Shown piece after piece: positions 18,056 to 27,095 of a stretch of DNA of 64,000 nt. The first letter of the stretch is position 1. Every line of letters begins with the position of its first letter. Source of the DNA: DATBQN01 sp963755825 (lineage in GTDB: Bacteria; Acidobacteriota; Thermoanaerobaculia; Multivoradales; UBA5704); assembly GCA_963755825.1 (NCBI GenBank), contig CAVWLA010000001.1:1922001-1986000 (forward strand), given 5' to 3'. Position numbers and translations under genes: made by a program. The notes under the pieces were generated by a model, which searched no databases, had not been told where the DNA came from, and saw nothing but the letters and a program-made list of their open reading frames with translations.

Positions 18056-19460
18056 CGGTGTCCTGTACCGGCGCCGCGGCCTGATTGGACGGATTGAAGT
18101 AGACCCTGACCCGGTTCGTCTGGGTGTCGGTCACGGTCAGGGTGAACTGCACGTTGGTGGTCGCGGCGTAGAACACCCAGTAGCGGTTGAACGGCGGGCT
18201 GCAGGCGTTGAGCACCTTGACCAGCATCTCGATGTTGCCGCTGTTGAAGAAATAGAAGAGACCTGACTCCGGCGCCGATGGGACGGTCACCGCGTTGCCC
18301 ATTCCCGACAGCGTGGGCGAGGTGAAGCTCACCTCGACCTTGAAGCGGCCGCCGTCGCCGAGGCAGAGGGTGTTGGGACCGCCGGGGACGCAGGTGGTCG
18401 GCACCGCGTTGGTGGCGGCGCCGGCGACGTTCGAATAGGGCGAGAAGCCGCCGCCGTTGAGGGCGCGGACCCGGAAGTTGTAGAAGGTCGAGGGACTGAG
18501 CCCGCTCACCAGGTCCGTCAGGCTGTTGCCGGGGACGGTGTCGATCTCCTGGAAGCTACCGCCCAGGCTCTGCTGCTCGACGTGGAACTCGGTGACCCCT
18601 GCCGACGCCTCGTTCCAGTTGAGCATGATGGTGCTCGTCGACTGCGGCGTCGCCAGGAGGTTGGTCGGCGCGGCGGGCACCGGCGGTGGTCCGCTGCCGC
18701 CGGTGTTCTCGGCGATGGTCAGCAGGGCGCTCGCCGGGCTGCCGAGCGTGGCGCCGCCGGTGGGGTTCGAGAGGGCCAGGTTGACGGTCTTGCTGGGGGC
18801 GCTCAGATGGCGATTGAGGATCGGCACGGTGAAGGTCTTGTTGGCCTCGTCGCCGTCCGCCCACGACAGGGTGCCGCTCGCGGCGGTGTAGTCGGTGCCC
18901 GCCTTGCCGGTGCCGTCGGAGGTGGCGTACTGCACCGACACCGCGCCATCCTCGCCGCCGCTGCGCTCGACGGTGATGGTGGCGTGGCCGGCCGCCTCGC
19001 CGACGCCGTAGCCCGAGTTGCTGAGCTTGAGGGCTCCGGGGCTCGGCGGCGGCGGCGCCTGCCCCTGCACGGTGACGGTGCCGGTCATCTCGAAGCCGTG
19101 GACCTGGCAGTGGTAGTGGACGACGCCGGCGGCGGTGAACGTGCGGCTGGCGGTCCAGCTCCCCGACGGCGTCGGGTCGCCCCCGGTATCGTTGCAGCCG
19201 TTGGCGCATTGAAAGCTGCCGTCGTCGGCGGTGACGTTGTGGGGGATGCCGCTCGAGTTGCTCCAGGTCACCGTGTCGCCGACCTGAATGGTGACCTGAT
19301 TGGGCGAGTACGAGATCGTGCCGTTGGGGCCCACGGCGACGTGGAAGGTCGTCGCCGCGGCGGCACGGACGGTGAGCCCGGCGAGCGTCAGGGCCATCAG
19401 CAGAGCGAGCGAATAGCACGGAGCATGGCGCACGAGTCGCAGGCGTCCAGTCATCTGCAT
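18033..19460 (-). CDS. Secreted cupredoxin / Calx-beta / Fn3 protein
   Basis: This is a 475-residue exported protein. A signal peptide at about residues 12-34 is followed by a plastocyanin-like domain (about 38-130) with type-1 copper ligands His in GIPHNVTAD and Cys-His-Met in YHCQVHGFEM. A Calx-beta domain (about 142-245), an Fn3 domain (about 262-352) and a C-terminal domain (about 360-475) with GRFKVEVSF and GNIEMLVKVL follow. I recall that last domain as common in Acidobacteriota secreted proteins. It sits between a cupredoxin lipoprotein and a cytochrome-like lipoprotein. It is probably an adhesion or redox protein on the cell surface. Confidence 0.88.
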   Translation of the reverse strand: MQMTGRLRLVRHAPCYSLALLMALTLAGLTVRAAAATTFHVAVGPNGTISYSPNQVTIQVGDTVTWSNSSGIPHNVTADDGSFQCANGCNDTGGDPTPSGSWTASRTFTAAGVVHYHCQVHGFEMTGTVTVQGQAPPPPSPGALKLSNSGYGVGEAAGHATITVERSGGEDGAVSVQYATSDGTGKAGTDYTAASGTLSWADGDEANKTFTVPILNRHLSAPSKTVNLALSNPTGGATLGSPASALLTIAENTGGSGPPPVPAAPTNLLATPQSTSTIMLNWNEASAGVTEFHVEQQSLGGSFQEIDTVPGNSLTDLVSGLSPSTFYNFRVRALNGGGFSPYSNVAGAATNAVPTTCVPGGPNTLCLGDGGRFKVEVSFTSPTLSGMGNAVTVPSAPESGLFYFFNSGNIEMLVKVLNACSPPFNRYWVFYAATTNVQFTLTVTDTQTNRVRVYFNPSNQAAAPVQDTDAFATCP

Positions 19461-19522
19461 CTCCTCAAATCTCCTCTCAACAAGCGGTCAAAAAGTGTCT
19501 CGAAAAGGACGCGGCGGGCGGT

Positions 19523-19933
19523 TCAATAGCCGGTGGTGGGTGGCGGCGCGTCCTGACCGACGCGCACCGAGCCCTGCATCATGCAGCAGACGTAGTGGGT
19601 CTGGCAGTGATAGAGGGTGGTGACGCCGCTCTGCGTGAACGTGTGCTGGAAGGTCGCCCCGGCCTGGGTGAAGACCTTGCCGCTATCGAACGAGCCGTCG
19701 TTGGCGGTGACCGTGTGGCCGACCGTCGCCGAGCCCATGAGGACCCACTTGACGGTGTCGCCCGGGTTGATGTTGACCTCCTTGGGGACGAACTGGTCGT
19801 CCTGCACGGAGACCACGACGACCTGCGGCGAGGTGACGTTCGTCGGCGCGGTGGGCGACTTGCCTCCGCTACCGCCGCAAGCGGCGAGCAGCGCGACAGC
19901 GGAGAGGGCTGCGAAGCATAGAGAATGGCGCAT
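19523..19933 (-). CDS. Cupredoxin-domain lipoprotein
   Basis: This 136-residue lipoprotein has lipobox VALLAACGG near residue 19, a TAP-rich linker and then one plastocyanin-like domain. Copper ligands are His in VGHTVTAND and Cys-His-Met in YHCQTHYVCCMM, with two extra Cys beside the ligand loop. The start at 19933 gives a perfect signal sequence and has GGAGGATTTTCCCCC upstream. Longer upstream reading has no signal. It is the first gene of the minus-strand redox group and is divergent from an ECF sigma factor gene. Confidence 0.9.
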   Translation of the reverse strand: MRHSLCFAALSAVALLAACGGSGGKSPTAPTNVTSPQVVVVSVQDDQFVPKEVNINPGDTVKWVLMGSATVGHTVTANDGSFDSGKVFTQAGATFQHTFTQSGVTTLYHCQTHYVCCMMQGSVRVGQDAPPPTTGY

Positions 19934-20135
19934 GGGGGAAAATCCTCCTTGGTCGATCGGCCGGTATGTCCCGCCCGTGGCGCGGAGGTTCAACGGCGCG
20001 CTGCCCCGCGCGACGCCGTCGCGGCCCGGGCGGCCGGGCCGAGTTGCGGTTTGAACCTTCGGGCCGCCCGTCGGGACAAAGGGAGAAGCCGTCGGGGCGA
20101 GCTGGTAGAGTTGCGCTCGCTCCGGCACTCGACTC

Positions 20136-20771
20136 ATGGCTTCTCGAGGGGCTCTTCCGCCCATGGCTCCGACCGCTCTGATCGCTCCTGACGAAGAGCA
20201 CGCTCTCCTCCGGCGGGTGGCCACCCAGGACCGCAAGGCCTTCGAGGCCCTCTACCAGTGCTACTACCGGCGCCTCTTCGCCTATCTGTTCAAGGTGACG
20301 CGGCGGGGCGAGCTGGTCGAGGAGCTGGTCAACGACGTGATGCTGGCGATCTGGACCGGCGCGGCGCGCTTCGACGGGCGCTCGCGGGTCTCGACCTGGG
20401 TGTTCGGGATCGCCTACCACAAGGCTCTGAAGGCGCTGGCGCGCAACGCCTCGCCGCTCGGCGGCCCGGCGGCCCAGCCTGCCGAGGACGGACGCGAGGA
20501 CCGCAACGCAGCCTTTGCGGCCGCGACCGAGGAGCCGGAGAACCTGCTCACCCGGCGCGAGCTGGCGACGACCCTGGGCAAGGCCCTCGGCACCCTGTCG
20601 CCGGAGCAGCGGGCGGTGGTCGAGCTGACCTACTACTACGAGCTCTCCTACAACGAGATCTCGGAGATCGTGGGCTGCCCGGTCAACACCGTGAAGACGA
20701 GGATGTTCCATGCTCGGCGGCGGCTGAAGGAGCTGCTGCCGCGGCTCGGGGTGTCGAGCCACGCCGGCTGA
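20136..20771 (+). CDS. RNA polymerase ECF-type sigma factor
   Basis: This protein of up to 211 residues has sigma region 2 (FEALYQCYYRRLFAYLFKVT to STWVFGIAYHKALKAL) and region 4 (LSPEQRAVVELTYYYELSYN, then EISEIVGCPVNTVKTRMFHA). ATG 20163 (MAPTALIAPDEE) is an equally possible start. It is followed within 28 bases by a zinc-finger anti-sigma factor and then a subtilase, all on the same strand. The upstream divergent 202-base gap probably holds its promoter. Confidence 0.93.
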   Translation: MASRGALPPMAPTALIAPDEEHALLRRVATQDRKAFEALYQCYYRRLFAYLFKVTRRGELVEELVNDVMLAIWTGAARFDGRSRVSTWVFGIAYHKALKALARNASPLGGPAAQPAEDGREDRNAAFAAATEEPENLLTRRELATTLGKALGTLSPEQRAVVELTYYYELSYNEISEIVGCPVNTVKTRMFHARRRLKELLPRLGVSSHAG

Positions 20772-20799
20772 CGATCGACGAGAACTGAGGAGACGACCG

Positions 20800-21627
20800 A
20801 TGCAACCGCAACCCCCGAGCCCGCGCCGCGAGCATCAGCACCAGCGGGTCGAGCAGCTCCTGCCCTGGTACGTCAACGGCACGCTCGCCGCGGCCGAAAA
20901 GCGTGCCGTCGAGGAGCACCTGGCGGTCTGCCCGGCCTGTCGCGCGGAGCTCGCCGCCTGCCATGAGCTGTCGCGGGCGATCGACGACCTGGGAGAGGTC
21001 GCGCCGTCGCCGCATCCGGTCCAGCTCGCCCGCCTCCTGGCGCGGATCGACGCCGGCATCCCCAGCCAGGAGGTCCTCCCGGACGAGGACGCCGCGCCCG
21101 CCTCGGCAGCGTCTCAGGCGAGCGACTGCCAGCGCCCCCTCGCCTCTCCTCGCGACGCCGGCGTGATCCCGGCCGGCGACCGGCGCCTGGCGCGCCGCCT
21201 GACGGCGCTCCTCGCCGCCACGCCGCGGCCGATGCGCACGCTCCTCGCCGCCCAGCTCGCCGGCATCGCCCTCCTTGGCGGCCTCCTCAGCGCCGTCGTC
21301 GCCGGCCTCGGCGGACAGGCCGCGCCGCGGCGTCCCGCCCCGGCGCCGGTCTACCACACGCTCTCGGAGCCCGCGCCTCCGCCGACACCCGTGGCCCAGC
21401 TCCGCGTCGTGTTCGACGACGCCGCGACCGCCGCGGCCATCCACGAGATCCTCGCCGGCGTCCGCGGCCAGATCGTCTCCGGCCCTTCGCAGCTCGGCAC
21501 CTACACGGTGGAGGTTCCCCGCGGCCGCGGCGCCGATCCCCTCGAAGTCGTCCTGCAGCACCTGCAGGGGCGCCGCGAGGTGAGCTTCGCCGGCCAGGTC
21601 GCCGGGAGCGACGGAGCGCAGCGCTGA
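20800..21627 (+). CDS. Membrane-bound zinc-finger anti-sigma factor
   Basis: This 275-residue protein has a cytoplasmic zf-HC2 module (H40, C44, C47; EEHLAVCPAC), a linker, one TM helix at about residues 147-170 and an extracytoplasmic tail. The tail (QLRVVFDDAATAAAIHEILA, then GGYTVEVP-like GTYTVEVPRG) resembles the small alpha/beta prodomain fold of secreted subtilases. It should hold the sigma factor at the membrane. The last base of its TGA is the first base of the subtilase ATG, so the two are coupled. This suggests that the tail meets the protease. That last point is inference. Confidence 0.88.
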   Translation: MQPQPPSPRREHQHQRVEQLLPWYVNGTLAAAEKRAVEEHLAVCPACRAELAACHELSRAIDDLGEVAPSPHPVQLARLLARIDAGIPSQEVLPDEDAAPASAASQASDCQRPLASPRDAGVIPAGDRRLARRLTALLAATPRPMRTLLAAQLAGIALLGGLLSAVVAGLGGQAAPRRPAPAPVYHTLSEPAPPPTPVAQLRVVFDDAATAAAIHEILAGVRGQIVSGPSQLGTYTVEVPRGRGADPLEVVLQHLQGRREVSFAGQVAGSDGAQR

Positions 21628-22964
21628 TGGGAGGCGTCGGCGGCCGCGGGCTCCGCGGCATGCTGCGGCTACCGAAGGTCGCCGGCGTCGGCATGAAGGC
21701 GATCGCCCTCTGCGGCGCTCTTTGCGGCACCCTTTTCGGCTTGCTCGGCTGCACCACGGCCGGCCCGACGGCGGCGGGCGGCCTCGCCGCCCATCCCGGC
21801 GCGCTCGCCGACGCGCCGGAGGTCACCCAGCATCAGGTGATGGTGACGCTCCGCCCGGCGCCCCCCACGCTGTGGAACCAGACCACCCGCGAGCTCGAGC
21901 TCAACTACCGGCTGCAGACGGTCTTCGCCTGGTCGATGGAGTCGCTCGGCGAGCGCTGCATCGTCTTCAACGTTCTCAACAACCGCTCGGCGACACATGT
22001 CGTCGAGCAGCTCACCGGCGATCCGCGGGTGGGGACCGCGCAGCTCATCCAGAGCTTCGAGGTGCTCGCCGACCTGCCGGAGGCCGCGGCGCGCAGCATG
22101 GGCGGCGGCTACGCGCGGCTGCAGCGCGGGGCGCAGCTCCTGCGGCTCGCCGCCGCCCACCGGATGGCGACGGGGAGAGGGGTCCGCGTCGCGGTGGTGG
22201 ACACCGGCGTCGACGTCGGGCACCCCGACCTCAAGAATCGCATCGCCAGGGCGCAGAGCTTCGTCGATCGCGGCGAGCAGACCTTCACCTCGGACATCCA
22301 CGGCACCGCGGTCGCCGGGGTGATCGCCGCCGACGGCGAGAGCGAAGGGCGCATCGCGAGCGCGGCGCCGGAGGCCGAGATCTTCGCCCTCAAGGCGTGC
22401 TGGCCGCAGCCGGTCGGCAGCCGCCAGGCGGTCTGCAACAGCTACACGCTGGCGCGGGCGATCGATTTCGCCATCATCGAGCACGCCCAGATCCTCAATT
22501 TCAGCCTCGCCGGCCCGCGCGATCCGCTGCTCGCGCGCCTCGTCCGCACCGCTCTCGCGCACGGCATCACCGTGGTGGCCGCCGAAGCACCGAGCCCCGG
22601 CGGCGGCGAGTTCCCCGCCTCGCTCGAGGGCGTCATCGGCGTCGTGGCGAGCGATCTCGACGGCGGCCTGCGCGGACCCGCTCCCACCCGCTCGCGGCTC
22701 GCGGCGCCGGGCGTCGACATCCTGACGACGGTGCCGCACGGCGCCTACGACTTCTTCTCCGGCAGCTCGCTCGCCGCCGCCGAGGTCTCCGGCGTCGTCG
22801 CCCTCCTCCTCGAGAAGAACCCCCACCTCACCCCCGCCCAGGTACGCGAGGCGCTCGTCCGCTCGGCGAAGCCGATCAAGCTGCAGCCCGGCGATCCCGC
22901 CCTCGAGGTCAGCCTCGTCGACGCCTGCGCCGCGGTGGCGCAGATCGCCGGCGGCAGCTGCTGA
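21627..22964 (+). CDS. S8 family serine peptidase (subtilase), lipoprotein-like
   Basis: This 445-residue protein has an N-terminal signal with a lipobox-like LFGLLGC (Cys42). From Met23 (MKAIALCG) the signal would have normal length, so 21693 is an alternative start. A prodomain-like stretch covers about 65-150. The catalytic triad is intact: D192 (VAVVDTGVD), H225 (DIHGTAVAG) and S381 (FSGSSLAAAEVSG). The oxyanion Asn region is less clear (VAAEAPS...). The gene is third in a sigma/anti-sigma/protease operon, which suggests the protease is either the regulon's effector or acts on the anti-sigma tail. Confidence 0.88.
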   Translation: MGGVGGRGLRGMLRLPKVAGVGMKAIALCGALCGTLFGLLGCTTAGPTAAGGLAAHPGALADAPEVTQHQVMVTLRPAPPTLWNQTTRELELNYRLQTVFAWSMESLGERCIVFNVLNNRSATHVVEQLTGDPRVGTAQLIQSFEVLADLPEAAARSMGGGYARLQRGAQLLRLAAAHRMATGRGVRVAVVDTGVDVGHPDLKNRIARAQSFVDRGEQTFTSDIHGTAVAGVIAADGESEGRIASAAPEAEIFALKACWPQPVGSRQAVCNSYTLARAIDFAIIEHAQILNFSLAGPRDPLLARLVRTALAHGITVVAAEAPSPGGGEFPASLEGVIGVVASDLDGGLRGPAPTRSRLAAPGVDILTTVPHGAYDFFSGSSLAAAEVSGVVALLLEKNPHLTPAQVREALVRSAKPIKLQPGDPALEVSLVDACAAVAQIAGGSC

Positions 22965-23012
22965 CGGCGAGCGGCCGCCGCGTCTGCAACAGCCTCCGCT
23001 ACCGGCGGCCGC

Positions 23013-24401
23013 TCAGGAGCCGCTCTTCACCGGCGCCGGCGCCGCCGGCTTGCCGTCCAGCTCCTCGAGCGTCGCCTCCGAAGCCGGGCGCTCCGTCTGC
23101 AGCCGCGCCGCGACCTGCTCGGCCTGGGCCATGACGCGGAGGACGTTGCCGCCGGCGAGCTTCTCCACCTCCGCCTCGCTCCAGCCGCGGCGGAGCAGCT
23201 CGGCGAGGAGGTTCGGGTAGCGGTCGACCCCCTCGAGGCCCGCGGGAAGCGAGGTGACGCCGTCGAAGTCCGAGCCGATGCCGACGTGGTCGACGCCGGC
23301 CACGCGGCGCACGTGCTCGATGTGGTCGGCGACCTGGGCGAGGGTGGCGCGCGGCGCCGGGTGAGCCTTCTGCCAGGCCTCGACGGCGGCCTTCACCCGC
23401 TCCGGGTTTCCCGGCGCCAGCGCCTTGGCGCGCGCCTGCTCGGCGTCGTTCTCAGCGTTCCAGGCGCGCACCGCCTCCGAGGTGAAGGTGGGGACAAAAC
23501 TCACCATGACGACGCCGCCGTTCGCCGGCAGCAGGCGGAGCACCTCGTCCGGCACGTCGCGCGGGTGGTCGGTGAGGGCGCGCGCCGAGGAGTGGGAGAA
23601 GATGACCGGCGCCGCGGAGACGGCGATCGCCCGCTTCATCGTCGACGGCGCCACGTGCGAGAGGTCGACCAGCATGCCCAACCGGTTCATCTCGCGCACC
23701 ACCTCCTCGCCGAAGCGGGTGAGGCCGCCGTGGCGCGGCTCGTCGGTCGCCGAATCGGCCCAGGCGGTGTCGCTGCTGTGGGTGAGCGTCATGTAGCGGG
23801 CGCCGGCGGCGTAGAGCGCGCGCAGGGCGGCGAGCGAATCGTCGATCGAGTGGCCGCCCTCCATGCCGATCAGCGAGGCGATCTTGCCGGCGCGGTGGAT
23901 GCGCCGCACGTCGTCGGCGGTGAAAGCCAGGGCGAAGGTGTCGGGATAACGGGCGACCAAGCGGTGCACCATGTCGATCTGCTCGAGGGTCGCCTCGACC
24001 GCCGCCGGACCCTTGAGCTCGACCGGCACGTAGACCGACCAGAACTGGCCGCCGAGTCCGCCGCGGCGCAGGCGCGGGATGTCGGTGTGCATCGGCGGCA
24101 CCAGATGGCTGGTGTCGGCCGCCAGATCGAGCCGTGAAAGTTGGCCGTGGAAACGATCGCGCACCTGCCAGGGCACGTCGTTGTGGCCGTCGATGAGCGG
24201 CGCGCGCTCGAGGATCTGGCGCGCCCGGCGGACGAAGGCGGCATCGGGCTCGCCAGCCTGAGCGGCGGGCGTGGCGGCGGCGGCTTCTGCAGCGGATGCC
24301 GCCGTCGGAGCGGCGGTTCGGGCTCGCGCCGCGGGCGGCGCGGCGAGCGGGCAGGCGAGGGCCAGGGCGAGCGCCGCCAGGCGCCCGGTCGTCGATCGCA
24401 T
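23013..24401 (-). CDS. Membrane dipeptidase (peptidase M19)
   Basis: This 462-residue exported zinc dipeptidase has a signal peptide (LAALALALACPLAAPPAARA). Zinc ligands are seen in LIDGHNDVPW, GMEGGHSID, LVDLSHVAP and VIFSHSSAR, and GIGSDFDGV near the end supplies the active-site Asp. It matches renal-dipeptidase-like enzymes that cleave dipeptides, including D-residue containing ones. The start at 24401 is chosen for its CCGGGGAGGAGATCACG SD. It lies 70 bases downstream of the FkbH-like gene and may be a read-through neighbour rather than a pathway partner. Confidence 0.92.
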   Translation of the reverse strand: MRSTTGRLAALALALACPLAAPPAARARTAAPTAASAAEAAAATPAAQAGEPDAAFVRRARQILERAPLIDGHNDVPWQVRDRFHGQLSRLDLAADTSHLVPPMHTDIPRLRRGGLGGQFWSVYVPVELKGPAAVEATLEQIDMVHRLVARYPDTFALAFTADDVRRIHRAGKIASLIGMEGGHSIDDSLAALRALYAAGARYMTLTHSSDTAWADSATDEPRHGGLTRFGEEVVREMNRLGMLVDLSHVAPSTMKRAIAVSAAPVIFSHSSARALTDHPRDVPDEVLRLLPANGGVVMVSFVPTFTSEAVRAWNAENDAEQARAKALAPGNPERVKAAVEAWQKAHPAPRATLAQVADHIEHVRRVAGVDHVGIGSDFDGVTSLPAGLEGVDRYPNLLAELLRRGWSEAEVEKLAGGNVLRVMAQAEQVAARLQTERPASEATLEELDGKPAAPAPVKSGS

Positions 24402-24471
24402 CGTGATCTCCTCCCCGGAGGATCTCCGGGTCAGCAGCCGGCCTGATGGCCGGCGGCGCGACACTCGCCGT

Positions 24472-25581
24472 TCAGAGGATGCGGACGTCGACGTACGGCG
24501 GCAGCGGCTGGATGTGCTCGAGATCGTTCTCCAGCACCGCCACCTCGCCGTTCGGCCCGGTCCGCTCGACCTCCTTGAAGCCGGCGAACTTGTAGGTCAC
24601 GTACATCATCCGGTTGCGCTCGTTGGAGACGAACTCGGCGCGCAGCCGCGCCCCCGCCCGCTTCGCCTCGGCGAGGATGTGGTTGATCATGATCGTCCCC
24701 ACCCCTTTCGACATCACCCGGCAGGACATCAGGAGGAGCTTGACCGACCAGATGCTCGTCGTGCAGTCGACGAGCGCCAGGCCGATCTTGCCGTAGGTGC
24801 CGTAGCGGTCGGTGAGCGAGGCGATGAGCAGGCGGTGCTGCGGCGACCGGCTGAAGGCGGCGAGCTCCTCGTAGGAGTAGGTGTAGCCGGTGGTGTTGAG
24901 CTGGTGGGTGCGGACGGTCAGCTCCTCGGCGCGCTTCAGGTCCTCCTCGCGCGCCGGCGCCAGGGTGAAGATCATGCCGAGGCCGGCGAGGAACTCCTCC
25001 TTCGGACCGACGAAATCCCCTTCGGCGCGGTTGCGGTGGATGTCGGCCTGGTACATGGCGCGGCGCTTGCGCGAGTCCTCGGTGATGAAGCGCGGCATCA
25101 TCTCCGGCAGCTCGACGATGCCCGCGAGGTCGGCCGAATCGATGCAGAGCACCTGCGGATGGGAGAAGGCGACCTCCTCGCGCTCGAACGGCTGGTCGTC
25201 GACGAAGGCGACGGCGTCGAGGCCGATGTTGATGTCGGCGGCGATCTGCGCGATCGAGGCGGCCTTCGAGCCCCAGTTGATCTGCGGATAGAGGAAGTAG
25301 TCCGCGAGGCCGAGCTCGGCGAGCTTCGAAATCGCGGCGTCGTGGTCGTTGCGGCTGGCGATCGAGTGCAGGATGCCGCGCTCGTCGAGCGTCTTCAAGA
25401 TCTCGCCGACCTGCGGACGGAGCGTCACCTGCGGGTCCTCGAGCAGGATGCCATCCCAGACGGTATGGTCGAGGTCCCAGACCAGACACTTGATCGTCTG
25501 TTTCTTCTTCTTGCCGGCCTCGCCACCGGGCCTCTCGGTATCCTGCTGGAGCTGGTCGGCGGTGGCGGTCGTCGGGTCCAT
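24472..25581 (-). CDS. HAD-IIIC/FkbH-like glyceryl transferase-phosphatase
   Basis: This 369-residue two-domain protein has an N-terminal HAD domain with nucleophile motif WDLDHTVWDG (D36, D38), SRND and FVDDQPFERE. A C-terminal GNAT-like domain (TGYTYSYEEL, SKGVGTIMINHILAEA, VSNERNRMMYVTYKFAGF) follows. This is the layout of FkbH, OzmB and ZmaN, which load a glyceryl unit from 1,3-bisphosphoglycerate onto a discrete acyl carrier protein. Two bases separate it from the upstream acyl-CoA dehydrogenase. Together with the ACP and 3-hydroxyacyl-CoA dehydrogenase it completes a hydroxymalonyl-ACP cassette. The symbol is left empty because no product is known. Confidence 0.88.
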   Translation of the reverse strand: MDPTTATADQLQQDTERPGGEAGKKKKQTIKCLVWDLDHTVWDGILLEDPQVTLRPQVGEILKTLDERGILHSIASRNDHDAAISKLAELGLADYFLYPQINWGSKAASIAQIAADINIGLDAVAFVDDQPFEREEVAFSHPQVLCIDSADLAGIVELPEMMPRFITEDSRKRRAMYQADIHRNRAEGDFVGPKEEFLAGLGMIFTLAPAREEDLKRAEELTVRTHQLNTTGYTYSYEELAAFSRSPQHRLLIASLTDRYGTYGKIGLALVDCTTSIWSVKLLLMSCRVMSKGVGTIMINHILAEAKRAGARLRAEFVSNERNRMMYVTYKFAGFKEVERTGPNGEVAVLENDLEHIQPLPPYVDVRIL

Positions 25582-25583
25582 GC

Positions 25584-26807
25584 TCAGAGCTCCTGGAAAT
25601 CGAAGCGGGAGATGGTGATCTGCTGGATCTGATTGCTCCCCTCGATGATCTCCATCACCTTCGAGTCGCGGAAGTAGCGGGCGACAGGGAAGCCAGCGCT
25701 GCAGCCGTTGGCGCCGTGGATCTGTACCGCGTCGCTCGCCGCCTGCGCCGCCAGCCGGCCGCAGAAGTACTTGGCGACCATGGTCTCGGGGAGGGCGCCC
25801 GGATCCCCCGTCTGGCGCAGGTGGCCGGCCCGGCAGCAGAGCAGGCGGCCGGCATGGACGCCGGTCACCATGTCGGAGAGCATGGCGCGGACGAGCTGAT
25901 GCTCGCCGATCGGCGCCCCGAACTGGCGGCGCGAAGCGGCGTACTCGCGGCAGGCGTCGAGGCACGCCTGTGCGATGCCCACCGAGCCCCAGGCGACGCT
26001 GTAGCGCCCCTGCTCGAGCGCCGCGGCGGCGACGTGCGAGATGCCGAAGCCGATGCGGCCGAGGAGGCTGGCGCGCGGCACCCGGCAGCCGGCGAGCTCG
26101 ATGCCGGCGAGCATCGCGGCGCGGGTGCCGAGCATGCCGCGGATCGGCGTCGTGGTGAGCCCCGGCGTGTCGCGCTCGACGAGGAAGGCGGTGGGTTTGC
26201 CGGCACACTGCGCGAAGACCAGGTAGAGCCCGGCGATCTCGCCGAAGGTCGTCCACTTCTTGCGCCCGTCGAGGACGAAGCCGCCCGTCGCCGGGTCCTC
26301 CGTCGCGCTGGTCTCGACCGCCTTGGCGTCGCTGCCGGCGCCCTCCTCGGAGAGGGCGAGCGCCCCCAGCACCTCGCCCCTGACCAGCGCCGGCAGCCAG
26401 CGCTCGCGCTGCTCGCGGCTCCCCCAGCGGAGGATGGCGTGCGCCACCATGTCGTGGACGGTCAACAGCGAGCGGACCGACGAGCAGGCGCGGCCGATCT
26501 CCTCGGTCAGCAGGCCGTAGGTAATCATGTCGAGGCCGCGGCCGCCATGCTCGGCGGGGACCAGCGAGCCCAGGTAGCCGCGCGCCGCGAGCTCGCCCGG
26601 CAGCCCGGCGGGCACCGCCTCGTCGCGATCCCAGCGGTCAGCGTGGGGGACGATCGCCGCGGCGGCGAAGTCGCGGAACTCCTGGCGCGCCGCGCGCTGA
26701 CCGGGCGACAGCTCGAGGCGCATGCCGGCGGGCTCGGCGGCTTCTGACGGGGGCGCCGCGGCCGCCGCGGACTCGTGGGCTGCCGTGCGGTCGATCACTT
26801 CGGCCAC
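25584..26807 (-). CDS. Acyl-CoA dehydrogenase family protein, FkbI-like
   Basis: This is a 407-residue flavoprotein. The FAD and substrate segments are ALSEEGAGSDAKAVET, KKWTTFGEIAGLYLVFA, YAASRRQFGAPIGEHQLV and the end EIIEGSNQIQQI. It begins with about 28 extra low-complexity residues. Its place between an FkbJ-type carrier protein (7 bases upstream) and the FkbH gene (2 bases downstream) marks it as the second oxidase of the extender-unit pathway. There it turns 2-hydroxy-3-oxo/aldehyde intermediates into hydroxymalonyl-ACP. Outside this context it would only be called an acyl-CoA dehydrogenase. Confidence 0.9.
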   Translation of the reverse strand: MAEVIDRTAAHESAAAAAPPSEAAEPAGMRLELSPGQRAARQEFRDFAAAAIVPHADRWDRDEAVPAGLPGELAARGYLGSLVPAEHGGRGLDMITYGLLTEEIGRACSSVRSLLTVHDMVAHAILRWGSREQRERWLPALVRGEVLGALALSEEGAGSDAKAVETSATEDPATGGFVLDGRKKWTTFGEIAGLYLVFAQCAGKPTAFLVERDTPGLTTTPIRGMLGTRAAMLAGIELAGCRVPRASLLGRIGFGISHVAAAALEQGRYSVAWGSVGIAQACLDACREYAASRRQFGAPIGEHQLVRAMLSDMVTGVHAGRLLCCRAGHLRQTGDPGALPETMVAKYFCGRLAAQAASDAVQIHGANGCSAGFPVARYFRDSKVMEIIEGSNQIQQITISRFDFQEL

Positions 26808-26814
26808 CGCGGCC

Positions 26815-27075
26815 TCACTTCGCGGCGGGAGCGCCGCTCTTGCGCTCGACCAGCGCCGCGATCGCCCGGATGGAGCGGAAGTTGTCGAGATCGAGGTCCT
26901 GGTCCTCGACGCGGACGCCGAACTCCTTCTCGACGAAGGCGACGAGCTGCATGGCGAGGAGCGAGTTGACGAAGCCGAGGGCGAAGATGTCCTCCTCCGG
27001 CTGCAGGTCGTGGCTCTTGAAGAAGCGGGAGAGGAACTCTTTGATCTTCAGTTCGTGCGCATCGTTCTCGTGCAT
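26815..27075 (-). CDS. Discrete acyl carrier protein, FkbJ-like
   Basis: This 86-residue four-helix carrier has phosphopantetheine site GFVNSLLAMQLV (Ser38). The VNSLxAMQLVxFVEKEFG stretch is, as I recall, typical of the FkbJ/ZmaD carriers that hold methoxy- or hydroxymalonyl units, rather than of fatty-acid AcpP (which has GADSLD). It is 20 bases after the 3-hydroxyacyl-CoA dehydrogenase and 7 bases before the acyl-CoA dehydrogenase. The carrier should accept glyceryl from the FkbH partner and be oxidised by the other two enzymes. Confidence 0.92.
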   Translation of the reverse strand: MHENDAHELKIKEFLSRFFKSHDLQPEEDIFALGFVNSLLAMQLVAFVEKEFGVRVEDQDLDLDNFRSIRAIAALVERKSGAPAAK

Positions 27076-27095
27076 GGGGAAGCCGGGCCTCGGGA

